Shown here: positions 42,846 to 52,217 of the stretch, one piece after another | Position numbering within the stretch: position 1 is the stretch's first letter | Layout: each line of letters starts with the position of its first letter | Assembly: GCA_963798805.1 (NCBI GenBank) | Contig: CAWCVC010000005.1 | Span: forward strand, 124,001-188,000 | Direction: 5' to 3' | Source of the DNA: CAVZCK01 sp963798805 | GTDB taxonomy: Bacteria > Pseudomonadota > Alphaproteobacteria > Rhizobiales > Rhodomicrobiaceae | Length of the DNA: 64,000 nucleotides | The notes under the pieces: generated by a model | Databases searched by the model: none | Told to the model about the DNA's origin: nothing | Seen by the model: the letters and a program-made list of their open reading frames with translations, nothing else | Position numbers and translations under genes: made by a program

Positions 42846-44516
42846 TCACTCAACTTCGATTACAATTCTATACAGTATGACAATGAGAAAGGCCACCACG
42901 ATTAACCAATTATCCCCCCAGCGCGCATAGAGTGTTGGCCTTAGGGCCACAGGCAGAGCGTGGTCGAGGGCGCCGATCGTGTTCAGCGGCAGGCTGGCGA
43001 GAATGCGCCCGTAAGCGTCGACCACCGCCGAAATGCCTGTATTCGCTGCACGAATCAGCGGCAGTCCCTCCTCGATCGCGCGGATGCGCGCCTGACTCAG
43101 ATGCTGGTACGGCCCGGTCGATGTCCCGAACCAGGCGTCGTTGGTCAGATTGAGAAGCCAGCCCGGCCGGACGCCGTCGCCGGTCACCCTGCCGGGAAAA
43201 ATGACCTCGTAGCAGATGAGGGGCGCAAAGGGCGGCGCCCCCGGCGCGGTCATCAGCGGATGCTTTGTGCCGCTGGCAAAGCCGGTGTTCATATGTGTGA
43301 GCTGCTTGATGCCGATCGCCGAAAGCGTCTTCTCGAACGGAATATATTCGCCGAACGGCACCAGATGAGTTTTGTCATAAATGCTGAGGATTCGTGCATC
43401 GCTGTCGAGCACGAATAGGCTGTTGAAAACCCGGTCGATATAGTAGCGGCCGTCGTCGCGCTTGGTTGCATCGACGCGCTCCGCTCCCACTACTAAAGAT
43501 GTACCCTCCGGGATCAGATCGGCGAAGGCCTGGCGCGCCTCTTCCGAGGCGATCGCGCCGTTCAGCATGAACAGGAAAGGCACCGAGGTCTCGGGCCAGA
43601 TCAGCAGCTTCGGCTTCGCAGCCGGCGCGGCACTCCCGCCCTCGGGGCCGTCCTTGCTGAGTTTCACCAGCCGCTGAAAGATCCAATCTCGATTTTCCGG
43701 CTTCCACTTTTCCGATTGCGGCACATTGGCCTGAACGATGCGGAATGTCACATCCGGACGGACGGCATCCGTGGCTGCGGAAAGCCGCAAAGTGCCCCAT
43801 ATCCAACCCGCTGCGAGAAGCGCAAGGCAGATGGCCGGCAGCACCCAGTGCCGGCCGCCCTCACGGCGCTGCGGTCCGGCGAGCGCTGCGGGACTGGAAA
43901 AAATGAGAAGCGCAAGGATTGTCAGCCCGTAAATGCCGAAAATCGACGTGCTTTGCGCAACGGCGTTGTTTCCGGCAAAGGCATAGCCCCACAGATTCCA
44001 GGGGAAGCCGGTGAGGATATGTCCGCGCAGCCAGTCCGCCGCAAAGAACGCCGCGCTCAGCGCGAAGATGCGCCTTGCGCCCGGCCCCCAAAGCGCCATA
44101 GCAGCAGCACCGGCCAGCGCGAAAAAGATCGCCAGCGCCGCAGGAAAGGCTGCGACCGCCAGAGGCACGAGCCAGGCGAATTTCTCCGCCTCGACGAAAA
44201 AGGCGAAGCCGATCCAGTAGAGCCCGGCGGCGAAAAAGCCAAAGCCGAACCACCAGCCGGCAAGCGCTGCCTGCCGCCATCGCGGCTTGACGCTTTGCGC
44301 CGGGGTCGCGGCGATGCCGTCGAGGAGCCAGATAAGACAGGGGAAGGTCAGGAACAGGACCGGCCAGAGATGGAAAGGCGCAAAGCCCAGCACGGAGGCC
44401 GCGCCGAGCGCGAAACCGAGCACCGCCCGCCGCCAGCCGGTCAGACCAGCGATCCGGCGCGCCAAGTTGGACAGCGTCGGCATGAACAGGCCCGCTCTGG
44501 TTTCCGCGAGGCTCAA
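42846..44516 (-). CDS. lnt: Apolipoprotein N-acyltransferase
   Basis: A 556-residue inner-membrane enzyme that adds the third acyl chain to lipoproteins. It has six or more membrane spans in the first 230 residues and a nitrilase-fold domain after that. The catalytic glutamate is in LLIWPETSVPFLF and the nucleophilic cysteine in APLICYEVIFPG. An ATG at 44483 gives a shorter start. It follows corC, the conserved order in this run. Confidence 0.95.
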   Translation of the reverse strand: MSLAETRAGLFMPTLSNLARRIAGLTGWRRAVLGFALGAASVLGFAPFHLWPVLFLTFPCLIWLLDGIAATPAQSVKPRWRQAALAGWWFGFGFFAAGLYWIGFAFFVEAEKFAWLVPLAVAAFPAALAIFFALAGAAAMALWGPGARRIFALSAAFFAADWLRGHILTGFPWNLWGYAFAGNNAVAQSTSIFGIYGLTILALLIFSSPAALAGPQRREGGRHWVLPAICLALLAAGWIWGTLRLSAATDAVRPDVTFRIVQANVPQSEKWKPENRDWIFQRLVKLSKDGPEGGSAAPAAKPKLLIWPETSVPFLFMLNGAIASEEARQAFADLIPEGTSLVVGAERVDATKRDDGRYYIDRVFNSLFVLDSDARILSIYDKTHLVPFGEYIPFEKTLSAIGIKQLTHMNTGFASGTKHPLMTAPGAPPFAPLICYEVIFPGRVTGDGVRPGWLLNLTNDAWFGTSTGPYQHLSQARIRAIEEGLPLIRAANTGISAVVDAYGRILASLPLNTIGALDHALPVALRPTLYARWGDNWLIVVAFLIVILYRIVIEVE

Positions 44517-44634
44517 TCGATCGTCTCCCGCATTCGACGGCTTGGCATGGCCGAAAGGCGCGAAAATGGCAAGCTGTCCGGCGCGGAATGAACGATATTC
44601 AGGGGAGAACAGGCGTCGGGGTGCGCGCCCGTTG

Positions 44635-45606
44635 TCAGGCCGCGGCGATGCGCGAGCCCGTACCGCCTTCCCGACCGCCCGGCAGCCGGACCTTGAGCGT
44701 CTTCACACGCCGCCGGTCGGCATCGAGCACCTCGAATTCGAGCCCGGCCGGATGATGCACCACCTCGCCCCTGACCGGAACGCGGCCGAGCATGGTGAAG
44801 ACGAGGCCCCCGAGCGTATCTACGTCCTCGTCGTTTTCCGAAGTCAGCGGAATGCCGATCTTCTGCTCGATATCCTCGATTTCAGCACGCGCATCGGCGA
44901 TCAACCCGTCGCGCGCCTCGGAGATGAGCGGCTCCTCGTCGGCATCGTGCTCATCCTCAATATCGCCGACGACTTCTTCGAGCAGGTCCTCGATCGAGAC
45001 CAGACCATCCGTGCCGCCATGCTCGTCGATGATCAGCGCCAGATGGATATGGCGGTTCTGCATGCGGACCAGGAGGTCGAGCGCAGACATGGAGGGCGGC
45101 GCGAAGATCAGCTCGCGCATGAGATCCACCTCGGCGATCGTCTTGGACAGATCCGCCGCGCCGAGATTGAGGCCGTTCTCGGCCGAGCCGGCCCGCGCCG
45201 CGGTTATCAGCCAGTCCATCAGATCCTTGACATGCACCATGCCGACCGGCTCGTCGAGCGTACCGCGGAAAACCGGCAGGCGGGAATGACCGGCCGCCTC
45301 GAAGGCCGTCAGCAGCTCCGAAAGCGGCGCGTTGTCCTCGATGGCGACGATCTCGCCGCGCGGCACCATCACGTCCTCGACGCGCAGCTCCTTGAAATGC
45401 AGCGTCTTTTGCAGCATGGCCCGCTCGACAGGCGTGAACGCCGCGCCGTCATCGTTGCGGAGCGCCTCCTCGATCACCGATCTGGCGTCGACCTGGCTCG
45501 AAAAGCCGAAATTGGCCGCCAGCCGGTGGAGCCAGCTCGGGCCGCTTTCGCTGCGCTCGACCGGGGCCGAACCATTGCCATTGGGGGGAGGGTTGCTCAT
45601 AGCCAT
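44635..45606 (-). CDS. CorC/HlyC-type CBS-domain transporter-associated protein
   Basis: A 323-residue cytoplasmic protein with two CBS domains and a C-terminal transporter-associated domain. Landmarks are TLHFKELRVEDVMVPRGEIV, VFRGTLDEPVGMVHVKDLMD and LALIIDEHGGTDGLVSIEDL. It belongs to the CorC family linked to Mg/Co efflux, but lacks the N-terminal membrane domain of larger relatives. The ORF extends upstream to 45957 inside ybeY; start is placed at the ATG at 45606, with 45600 and 45609 also possible. Confidence 0.88.
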   Translation of the reverse strand: MAMSNPPPNGNGSAPVERSESGPSWLHRLAANFGFSSQVDARSVIEEALRNDDGAAFTPVERAMLQKTLHFKELRVEDVMVPRGEIVAIEDNAPLSELLTAFEAAGHSRLPVFRGTLDEPVGMVHVKDLMDWLITAARAGSAENGLNLGAADLSKTIAEVDLMRELIFAPPSMSALDLLVRMQNRHIHLALIIDEHGGTDGLVSIEDLLEEVVGDIEDEHDADEEPLISEARDGLIADARAEIEDIEQKIGIPLTSENDEDVDTLGGLVFTMLGRVPVRGEVVHHPAGLEFEVLDADRRRVKTLKVRLPGGREGGTGSRIAAA

Positions 45607-45616
45607 CATTCTACCA

Positions 45617-46204
45617 TCAGCCGGCGGAAATCGGTGTTTCTTCTGAAATCGGTGAATAGGGATCGGGGACGCCGAGACCGGCAAGGATCTCGCGCTCGAT
45701 TTGCTCCATGCGCGCGGCCTCCTGATCCGTTTCGTGGTCGTAGCCTGCAAGGTGAAGGAGTCCATGGATGACCAGATGCGAAAGATGATGAAGCGGGGGT
45801 TTATTATCGTCGGCCGCTTCGCGCGCCACGGTTTCATAGGCAAGGATGATGTCGCCCAGAGGGCGGCGAGCGCCGAATACGCAATCACCACCAGGCAGAT
45901 CGGCAGCCGGGAAAGACAGCACATTGGTCGGTGCGTTCTTACCGCGATATTGCGCATTGAGCGCGGCCACTTCGGCGTCGGACGACAGCGCGATTGTCAC
46001 CTCACGGCCGGCGAAGACGCCGGTTTTTTCGGCCGTTGCCGAACAGGCGCACCGCACCGCCGCCTCGACATCGCCGAGAGCGTGCCAGTCTTCGGACGCT
46101 ATGATCAGAGAAAAGGGACTAGGTCCGGGGTCATCATCGGAGGGGCCGTCCTTATCGTCGGTGGCCGCCCCCCAAAGGCCGGGCGTGGATACAGTATCAA
46201 CCAT
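45617..46204 (-). CDS. ybeY: Endoribonuclease/rRNA maturation factor YbeY
   Basis: A 195-residue metal-dependent RNase-like protein for 16S 3' end maturation and ribosome quality control. The zinc motif is HLVIHGLLHLAGYDH, with the three histidines in place, and the core RGKNAPTNVLSFPAADLP is diagnostic. It lies between phoH and corC, the usual neighbours. Confidence 0.97.
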   Translation of the reverse strand: MVDTVSTPGLWGAATDDKDGPSDDDPGPSPFSLIIASEDWHALGDVEAAVRCACSATAEKTGVFAGREVTIALSSDAEVAALNAQYRGKNAPTNVLSFPAADLPGGDCVFGARRPLGDIILAYETVAREAADDNKPPLHHLSHLVIHGLLHLAGYDHETDQEAARMEQIEREILAGLGVPDPYSPISEETPISAG

Positions 46205-46223
46205 GTGAGTTCAACGAAGGCCC

Positions 46224-47246
46224 TCAACGGGCTTGTTCATACGCCTCCACAATTCGTGCAACCAGTTCATGCCGGATCACATCGGCGGAGCTAAATGGAA
46301 TGTGTGCGATTCCCTCGACATTTTCCAGGATACCGATAGCCTCGCGAAGCCCGGACGTCTGCCCCGGCGGCAGGTCGATCTGCGACGGATCGCCCGTCAC
46401 CACCATCTGACTGCCTTCGCCGAGACGCGTCAGAAACATCTTCATCTGCATTGACGTGCAATTTTGCGCTTCGTCAAGGATGATCGTCGCATGGCTCAAT
46501 GTCCGGCCACGCATAAACGCCAGCGGTGCTATTTCGATAACACCGCTTTCAAGCTCGCGTTCCACCTTCTCGGCGGGCAGGACATCATAGAGCGCATCGT
46601 AAAGCGGCCGCAAATAGGGGTCGACTTTTTCGCGCAGATCACCCGGCAAAAAGCCGAGCCGCTCACCGGCTTCGACCGCCGGCCGCGACAGGATCAGCCG
46701 CTCGGTCTCGCCGCGCTCGAGGCGCCCTGCGGCATGAGCGACTGCCAGATAGGTCTTGCCCGTGCCGGCCGGGCCGGTGGAAAAAACCAGCTCCTTGCAC
46801 TGTAAGGCCTCGATATAGCGCGTCTGCATCGGGGTTCGCGCGGATATCAGCCGCTTTCGGGTCCGGAGCTGGCCGATTTCACGCGTGCCGCCGGCGTGCC
46901 CCTCCGCGCCGGCGCTGGCGCGCGCGTGGCGGATCGCGCCGTCGATATCCCCGAGAGCGATGGGATGACCGGCCTTCAGCCGCGCATAAAGATCCCGCAA
47001 AACGTCCCGGGCGAGCGAGCAGGCACTTTCCGAACCTTTGACGACAACGACATTGCCATGCGCGACCGCCTCAACGCCGAGCTTGTCTTCCAGCATGGAG
47101 AGATGGGCGTCATACTGGCCCAAGAGGTCGGCGAGAAGCCGGTTATTGTCGAAGTGGATTTCCGTCCGGAAGGCTCTTTTGCTTTGCACCGCGGCCTTTG
47201 CTCCGCTTTTGACCGCGTGGCTTGCGGATTCGCGTAATTCAGGCAA
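46224..47246 (-). CDS. PhoH-family ATPase (YbeZ-like)
   Basis: A 340-residue P-loop ATPase of the PhoH/YbeZ type. Walker A is FSTGPAGTGKTYLAVAHAAG and Walker B ATIILDEAQNCTSMQMKMFL. The N-terminal KH-like part has HGNVVVVKGSESACSLARDV. YbeZ works with YbeY in RNA metabolism, and here it lies 19 bp before ybeY. Confidence 0.95.
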   Translation of the reverse strand: MPELRESASHAVKSGAKAAVQSKRAFRTEIHFDNNRLLADLLGQYDAHLSMLEDKLGVEAVAHGNVVVVKGSESACSLARDVLRDLYARLKAGHPIALGDIDGAIRHARASAGAEGHAGGTREIGQLRTRKRLISARTPMQTRYIEALQCKELVFSTGPAGTGKTYLAVAHAAGRLERGETERLILSRPAVEAGERLGFLPGDLREKVDPYLRPLYDALYDVLPAEKVERELESGVIEIAPLAFMRGRTLSHATIILDEAQNCTSMQMKMFLTRLGEGSQMVVTGDPSQIDLPPGQTSGLREAIGILENVEGIAHIPFSSADVIRHELVARIVEAYEQAR

Positions 47247-47261
47247 ACACCTACTCCTAGC

Positions 47262-48680
47262 TTATCTCAATAAAGAAGCGTCCGCGAGCGGCGTTTCGCC
47301 GTGGCCGCCCGCAAGCGTATCAGATGGATGCTTAACAGACTCATTTCCAGCAATTATGACACCGCTAAAGCTGTTTGCGCCAGAATGAGTCATACGCGTT
47401 AACACGATTTCGCCGATCCGCTCCTCGCCGCAGTCGATATGGACGGCCTGAAGATAGGGCGAGCGGCCGGCGAGTTGCCCCGGCTTCCGGCCTAGCTTTT
47501 CGAGCAGGACCGGCAATGTCCGCCCGATCTGGGCGCGGTTGAAGGCCGCCTGCTGCTCGTTCAGCAGGGCCTGGAGGGCCGCCAGCCGCTCCGACTTTAC
47601 GCTGTCAGGCACCTGCCGATCCATCGTCGCCGCGGGCGTGCCAGGGCGTGGGCTGTATTTGAACGAATAGGCCTGGGCGAAGTTCACCTGACGGACCATG
47701 GCGACGGTCGCCTCGAATTCACTGTCCGTCTCGCCGGGAAAGCCGACGATGATATCCGTCGACAGCGCGATGTCGGGCCTTGCCTGGCGGATTTTCTCAA
47801 TCAGGCGCAGATAATCGGCCGCAGTGTGCTTGCGGTTCATGGCGGCCAGGATGCGGTCGGCGCCCGCCTGGAACGGCAGATGCAGATAGGGCATGAGTTG
47901 CGGAATGTCGCGATGGGCGGCGATCAGATCCTCGCTCATATCGGCGGGATGGCTGGTGGTGTAGCGGAGCCGCTCGATCCCGGCGATCCGGGCAATCGCT
48001 TTAAGCAGCCGCGCCAGGCTCCAATTCCGCCCGTCCGGCCCTTCACCGTGATAGGCGTTCACATTCTGACCAAGCAGCGTCACCTCGCGCACGCCGAAAC
48101 TCGCCAGCCGCCTTGCCTCCGCAAGAATGTCGCTGGCGGGCCGCGAGAATTCCGCGCCGCGCGTATAGGGCACCACACAGAAGGTGCAAAACTTGTCGCA
48201 GCCTTCCTGCACCGTCAGAAAGGCCGTCGGCGACAGGTGCGGCCGGCGCTCGGGAAGCGCTGAGAATTTATTCTCGTCCGGGAATTCGGTCTCGACGATC
48301 TTGCCGCCGTCCCGATGCACGCGCCTTACCAGATCCGGCAGGCGGTGATAGCTCTGCGGGCCGACGACCAGATCGACCACAGGCGCGCGTCGCAATATTT
48401 CCGCGCCCTCGGCCTGGGCGACGCAGCCGGCGACCGCGATCATAGTGTCGGAGCCGGCCTTCCGCCGCTCGTCGCGGATCAGCCGCAGCCGACCCAACTC
48501 GGAATAGATCTTCTCGGCAGCCTTCTCCCGGATATGGCAGGTGTTGAGAACGATCAGGTCGGCCTCGGCCATGTCCTCCGTCTCAGCGAACCCATTCGGC
48601 GCCAGAGCCTCGGCCATACGAACGCTGTCATAGGCGTTCATCTGGCAGCCATAGCTCTTGATGTGGACTTTCTTGGCCAA
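47262..48680 (-). CDS. miaB: tRNA-2-methylthio-N6-dimethylallyladenosine synthase MiaB
   Basis: A 472-residue radical-SAM methylthiotransferase that adds the 2-methylthio group to i6A37. The N-terminal HIKSYGCQMNAYDS carries one of the first cluster cysteines, the radical-SAM motif is EGCDKFCTFCVVPYTRG, and a TRAM domain ends the protein. It lies 15 bp before phoH and 21 bp after the plsC-type gene. Confidence 0.97.
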   Translation of the reverse strand: MAKKVHIKSYGCQMNAYDSVRMAEALAPNGFAETEDMAEADLIVLNTCHIREKAAEKIYSELGRLRLIRDERRKAGSDTMIAVAGCVAQAEGAEILRRAPVVDLVVGPQSYHRLPDLVRRVHRDGGKIVETEFPDENKFSALPERRPHLSPTAFLTVQEGCDKFCTFCVVPYTRGAEFSRPASDILAEARRLASFGVREVTLLGQNVNAYHGEGPDGRNWSLARLLKAIARIAGIERLRYTTSHPADMSEDLIAAHRDIPQLMPYLHLPFQAGADRILAAMNRKHTAADYLRLIEKIRQARPDIALSTDIIVGFPGETDSEFEATVAMVRQVNFAQAYSFKYSPRPGTPAATMDRQVPDSVKSERLAALQALLNEQQAAFNRAQIGRTLPVLLEKLGRKPGQLAGRSPYLQAVHIDCGEERIGEIVLTRMTHSGANSFSGVIIAGNESVKHPSDTLAGGHGETPLADASLLR

Positions 48681-48701
48681 AATTCTCAGGTCCCCATCGG
48701 A

Positions 48702-49535
48702 TTATGCGGTCTGTTTTGCCGGCTGGCGAGCCTCGGCGGCACCATGCGACCTTCGCGAACGCGCCGTCAAGAGTTGGGAGAAATCGACCCGCACGCGGTC
48801 ATAGGCGTGGACCGCAAGCTTCTTGCGATCGCCAACCGCTTTAAGCGACACCGGTTCTCCGAAACGCACATGGACATCGAGCGGGCCGCCCTTCAGCACG
48901 CCCCAGGCATGGCTCAGCATGTCCATGTCGCCGTACCAGGCAATCGCCGGGCGCTGCTGCCGGTTCATCGGCAGCCCGTGAATATGCGTATAGACGATGG
49001 CGCAGGTCTGAAGCTGAAAGCCATCGCCATTCAGGCCGTCGGGCTCGATGGCGGCAAAGAGAGGACTCTTGAACGGCAGAACCTGATTGCCGTCGCTGCT
49101 CGTGCCCTCGGCGAACAGCACGATCCGCTCATCATTGTGAAGCCGCTCCAGGATTTGCGCCCGCGTCTCGGCCACGGCGCTGCGGCGTGTCCGGTCGATG
49201 AAGATGGTGCGCTGCAGCTTGGCAAGCCAGCTTATGAACGGCCAGCTCGCGACCTCGCGCTTCGCCACGAAGCTCAATGGCGCGACGCTGCTGAGCACCG
49301 GAATGTCGAGCCAGGAGATGTGATTGGATGCGATCAGAACCGGTCCGGGCGCAACCGGCGCGCCGCTCAGATGTACGCGGACACCTAAAAGTCGGCAGAC
49401 GACCCTGTGGTACCAGCAGGGCAGATAGCGGGCGAGCGGGAGTTTGTAGGCGATGAACAGCGCTTGCAGCGGCATCAGCGGCAATGTCACCAGCAGAAAC
49501 AAGGTCAATATCGTGCTTGCGCGCAAAACGCCCAT
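48702..49535 (-). CDS. 1-acyl-sn-glycerol-3-phosphate acyltransferase (PlsC family)
   Basis: A 277-residue membrane-associated acyltransferase making phosphatidic acid. An N-terminal hydrophobic segment (ASTILTLFLLVTLPLMPLQA) precedes the NHISWLD motif (HxxxxD) and the FAEGTSSDGNQVLPFK motif. The ORF continues upstream to 50015, but the first 160 residues are not family-like; MGVLRASTIL at 49535 is the sensible start. It leads the miaB transcript. Confidence 0.88.
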   Translation of the reverse strand: MGVLRASTILTLFLLVTLPLMPLQALFIAYKLPLARYLPCWYHRVVCRLLGVRVHLSGAPVAPGPVLIASNHISWLDIPVLSSVAPLSFVAKREVASWPFISWLAKLQRTIFIDRTRRSAVAETRAQILERLHNDERIVLFAEGTSSDGNQVLPFKSPLFAAIEPDGLNGDGFQLQTCAIVYTHIHGLPMNRQQRPAIAWYGDMDMLSHAWGVLKGGPLDVHVRFGEPVSLKAVGDRKKLAVHAYDRVRVDFSQLLTARSRRSHGAAEARQPAKQTA

Positions 49536-50007
49536 GCGATTCCCCTGCTCATCCCCTTGGTCAACCGGCAAGATAGCGGCAAAGGCCGCAAGCGCCAATT
49601 GCCGTCTTTTGCACAGTCTGGCGCCGCCGCACACAACCTCAGATTTCAGGCGGCCTATCGGCTCTGCCCAATTCTGTAGCATTGCGGCAACAAAGGGGCC
49701 GAATTTTATGGCGCTCGCGGATGAATTCCGACGGGTCGGCGGACGCTGTCCGTAGCAGCGATCTAGGCTGATACTTTGGATTACCGACCGAAAAACAGTG
49801 TAATTCCAGAGATTTAGCTCGGGCTTTCCGTCTTGTTCCTTGCGACTGTGCGCTGGACATAATGGCACCACTTCGCCCGATTTACGCTGCTTTTCGGCCC
49901 GCGCATGACGCTTGCGTAAAGTCGAACGCTGGGCAATGAATAAGTCCAATATGACGGGAAGGATGCCAGCTGCGCAAAGGGGCGCAGCGGCGACCAGGGG
50001 GAGACCA
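49536..50007. other. 472-bp gap between plsC-type gene and fadL-type gene
   Basis: A divergent intergenic region. It must hold the promoters of both genes. I see no RNA gene, strong hairpin or repeat. In-frame extensions of both flanking ORFs cross it but lack coding character. Confidence 0.5.
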
Positions 50008-51387
50008 ATGACCATGCGTGTCCTTCAGCGGAAGGGTTTGCAGATCGGCGTGAGCGTGGCCGCGCTTTTCGCCGCGAGCTTTGCGGCCACGATGGCGGCG
50101 CAGGCGGGGGCTTTTGCTGTTCGCGAGCAGTCATCCTACTATCAGGGCATGTCCTTCGCGGGTGAGGCAGCGGGTGACGATCTGAGTTCGATGTTCTGGA
50201 ATTCCGCCGCGGCTGCGGCGGCGCCGGGGATCAACTCGGAAACCAGCATTTCACTGGTGGTACCGCATACGGAGATCACGTCGACTGGCACATCAGCCCT
50301 CGACGGCGTCTTCGGGCTTGACACGCATAGCGGCGATATAGGACGTCCCACGGCCGTGCCGGCAAGCTACGCCAACTATCAACTGTCCGATAAGTTGTTT
50401 TTTGGGCTTGCCACCAACAGCCAATATGGCTTCACCACAAAACCGGAAAATCTGGATTTCGCGGGCACTCCGATCGCCACGACCTCCCGTATTTTCTCGA
50501 TCAATTTCAATCCGAACCTGGCATATAAATTCACGCCGGAACTCACGGTCGGCGTCGGCGTGCAGATCATGTATGCCGATTTGCGGCTACGCAGCAGCAA
50601 TTCCGACGATATTACGAACTTCGCTACAGGTGGGGCGGTTACATCCGACGGACGCACCACGAAAGTTGACGATTGGGGGTTCGGTGCTACGGCGGGCGTG
50701 ATCTGGAAACCGGCGCCGGGCACAAGCATCGGCGTCGGTTATCGGTCCGCCATTGACCTGAAGGGCAAGGGAACTTGCACGGGCCTCGGTTTGTCGAATC
50801 TGGCGGCTGGAACGCCGCCGGACGCGAATCCTTTCGGCTGTCTGGCTCCTGGCGGTGCTAACGTGACCGCGGACCTCACACTTCCCGATATGGTCACAGG
50901 GAGTTTTCGCCACAACCTGACCGACCGTCTCGCCTTGCTCGGCACTGTCGAATGGACCAACTGGAGCCGCGTTGGCGCGCAGGCCGAGTTCAAGAATAGC
51001 GCCGGGCAAATCGTCGACGTCTTTCCGCTGGACTACAATGATGGCTGGTTTTTTTCCACCGGCCTGGAATATGCCTGGAGCCCAGATACGACCTTTCGCA
51101 CGGGCCTTGGCTATGAACTCTCGCCCATCTCCGACAAAACTCGCACCGTGGCTTTGCCAGACAACGACCGCCTTTGGCTAAGCGTCGGCGCGAGTCACAA
51201 GCTGTGGGAGAATGCGAGCATCGACGTGGGCTATACACATCTCTTCGTAAAAGACGCGCCAATTACGGCAGAGTCCAGCCTAGGTACCCTGCTCGAAGCC
51301 GAGAGCACCGGCGATATCGACATCATCTCCGCGGCCTTCAAATATAAATGGGGCGGTGCCGAGCGCGAGCTTGAACCTATGAAATGA
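50008..51387 (+). CDS. OmpP1/FadL-family outer membrane transporter
   Basis: A 459-residue outer membrane beta-barrel of the FadL/TodX type, which takes up long-chain fatty acids or other hydrophobic compounds. A signal peptide (VSVAALFAASFAATMAAQA) is followed by the mature start GAFAVREQSSYYQGMSFAGE, matching the family N-terminal hatch with its asparagine-rich MFWNSA segment. The C-terminus ends in alternating beta strands. The ATG at 50008 follows AGGGGGAG. A convergent hairpin terminator follows. The substrate is not predictable. Confidence 0.92.
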   Translation: MTMRVLQRKGLQIGVSVAALFAASFAATMAAQAGAFAVREQSSYYQGMSFAGEAAGDDLSSMFWNSAAAAAAPGINSETSISLVVPHTEITSTGTSALDGVFGLDTHSGDIGRPTAVPASYANYQLSDKLFFGLATNSQYGFTTKPENLDFAGTPIATTSRIFSINFNPNLAYKFTPELTVGVGVQIMYADLRLRSSNSDDITNFATGGAVTSDGRTTKVDDWGFGATAGVIWKPAPGTSIGVGYRSAIDLKGKGTCTGLGLSNLAAGTPPDANPFGCLAPGGANVTADLTLPDMVTGSFRHNLTDRLALLGTVEWTNWSRVGAQAEFKNSAGQIVDVFPLDYNDGWFFSTGLEYAWSPDTTFRTGLGYELSPISDKTRTVALPDNDRLWLSVGASHKLWENASIDVGYTHLFVKDAPITAESSLGTLLEAESTGDIDIISAAFKYKWGGAERELEPMK

Positions 51388-51411
51388 TAGTTCGGGAACA
51401 CCAAAAATAAG

Positions 51412-51445
51412 GAAAGCCGGCCTCAGCGCCGGCTTTCTAATTTTC
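51412..51445. terminator. Bidirectional terminator between fadL-type gene and kdpE
   Basis: A ten-base-pair stem GAAAGCCGGC / GCCGGCTTTC closes a CTCAGC loop. On the plus strand it is followed by TAATTTTC. On the minus strand the stem is followed by TTATTTTTGG. It sits between the two convergent genes. Confidence 0.85.
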
Positions 51446-51527
51446 AATCCTCGTGCGGACAAAGTCGCGCAGCATTCGAGAATTACTCTTCCCCGATGCG
51501 CTTTCCCGGAACGGCGCCCGGAGCGTT

Positions 51528-52217
51528 TCAAGCCGCCTCCATGATCAGCCTGTAGCCCACCCCCGGCTCGCTCTCGATGAACTTCGGATTGGCCGAATCG
51601 TCACCGAGCTTCTGGCGCAGATGGCCGATATAGATGCGCAGATAATGCACATCGTCCTCATGCGCCGGTCCCCAGACCTCGCGCAGGATCTGGCGGTGGG
51701 TCACGATCCGCCCGGCGTTCTGCGCCAGCATCCGCAACAGGTCGAATTCCTTGCGCGTCAGCTTCACATCCTGGCCGCTGACCTGAACCTTGTGCCTCGG
51801 CACGTCGACCACCAAGTCGCCGACGACGAGTTCCGCCGCCGCCGTCACCGCATCCGCCTTCGCCCGCAGCGCCGCGCGAACCCGGGCAAGCAGCTCCTCG
51901 ATGCTGAACGGCTTGGTAACGTAATCATTGGCGCCGCTGTCGAGCGCCGTCACCTTCTCCTGATCCTTGGTCCGCACCGACAACACGATGATCGGCACAT
52001 CCGACCATTCGCGAATACGGCCGATCACATGCTGGCCGTCGAGATCAGGCAGGCCAAGATCGAGGATGACGAGGTTCGGCTGGACAGTCGCGCATTTCGA
52101 GATACCGTCCTCGCCGCGCGGCGCCTCGACCACGTCGTAGCCTTCCGCGCTGAGACTGATGCGCAGAAATTTTCTGATCTGAGGCTCGTCATCGACGACC
52201 AGAATACGCTTCGTCAT
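51528..52217 (-). CDS. kdpE: KdpE-type response regulator
   Basis: A 229-residue OmpR-family regulator with receiver domain (VVDDEPQIRKFLR, aspartate in LVILDLGLPDLDG, lysine in YVTKPFSIEELLAR) and a winged helix (LTRKEFDLLRMLAQNAGRIV and DVHYLRIYIGHLRQKLGD). It overlaps the kdpD stop by one base (TGATG), so the two are translated together. KdpE normally activates kdpFABC at low K+; no kdpFABC genes are in this window. Confidence 0.93.
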   Translation of the reverse strand: MTKRILVVDDEPQIRKFLRISLSAEGYDVVEAPRGEDGISKCATVQPNLVILDLGLPDLDGQHVIGRIREWSDVPIIVLSVRTKDQEKVTALDSGANDYVTKPFSIEELLARVRAALRAKADAVTAAAELVVGDLVVDVPRHKVQVSGQDVKLTRKEFDLLRMLAQNAGRIVTHRQILREVWGPAHEDDVHYLRIYIGHLRQKLGDDSANPKFIESEPGVGYRLIMEAA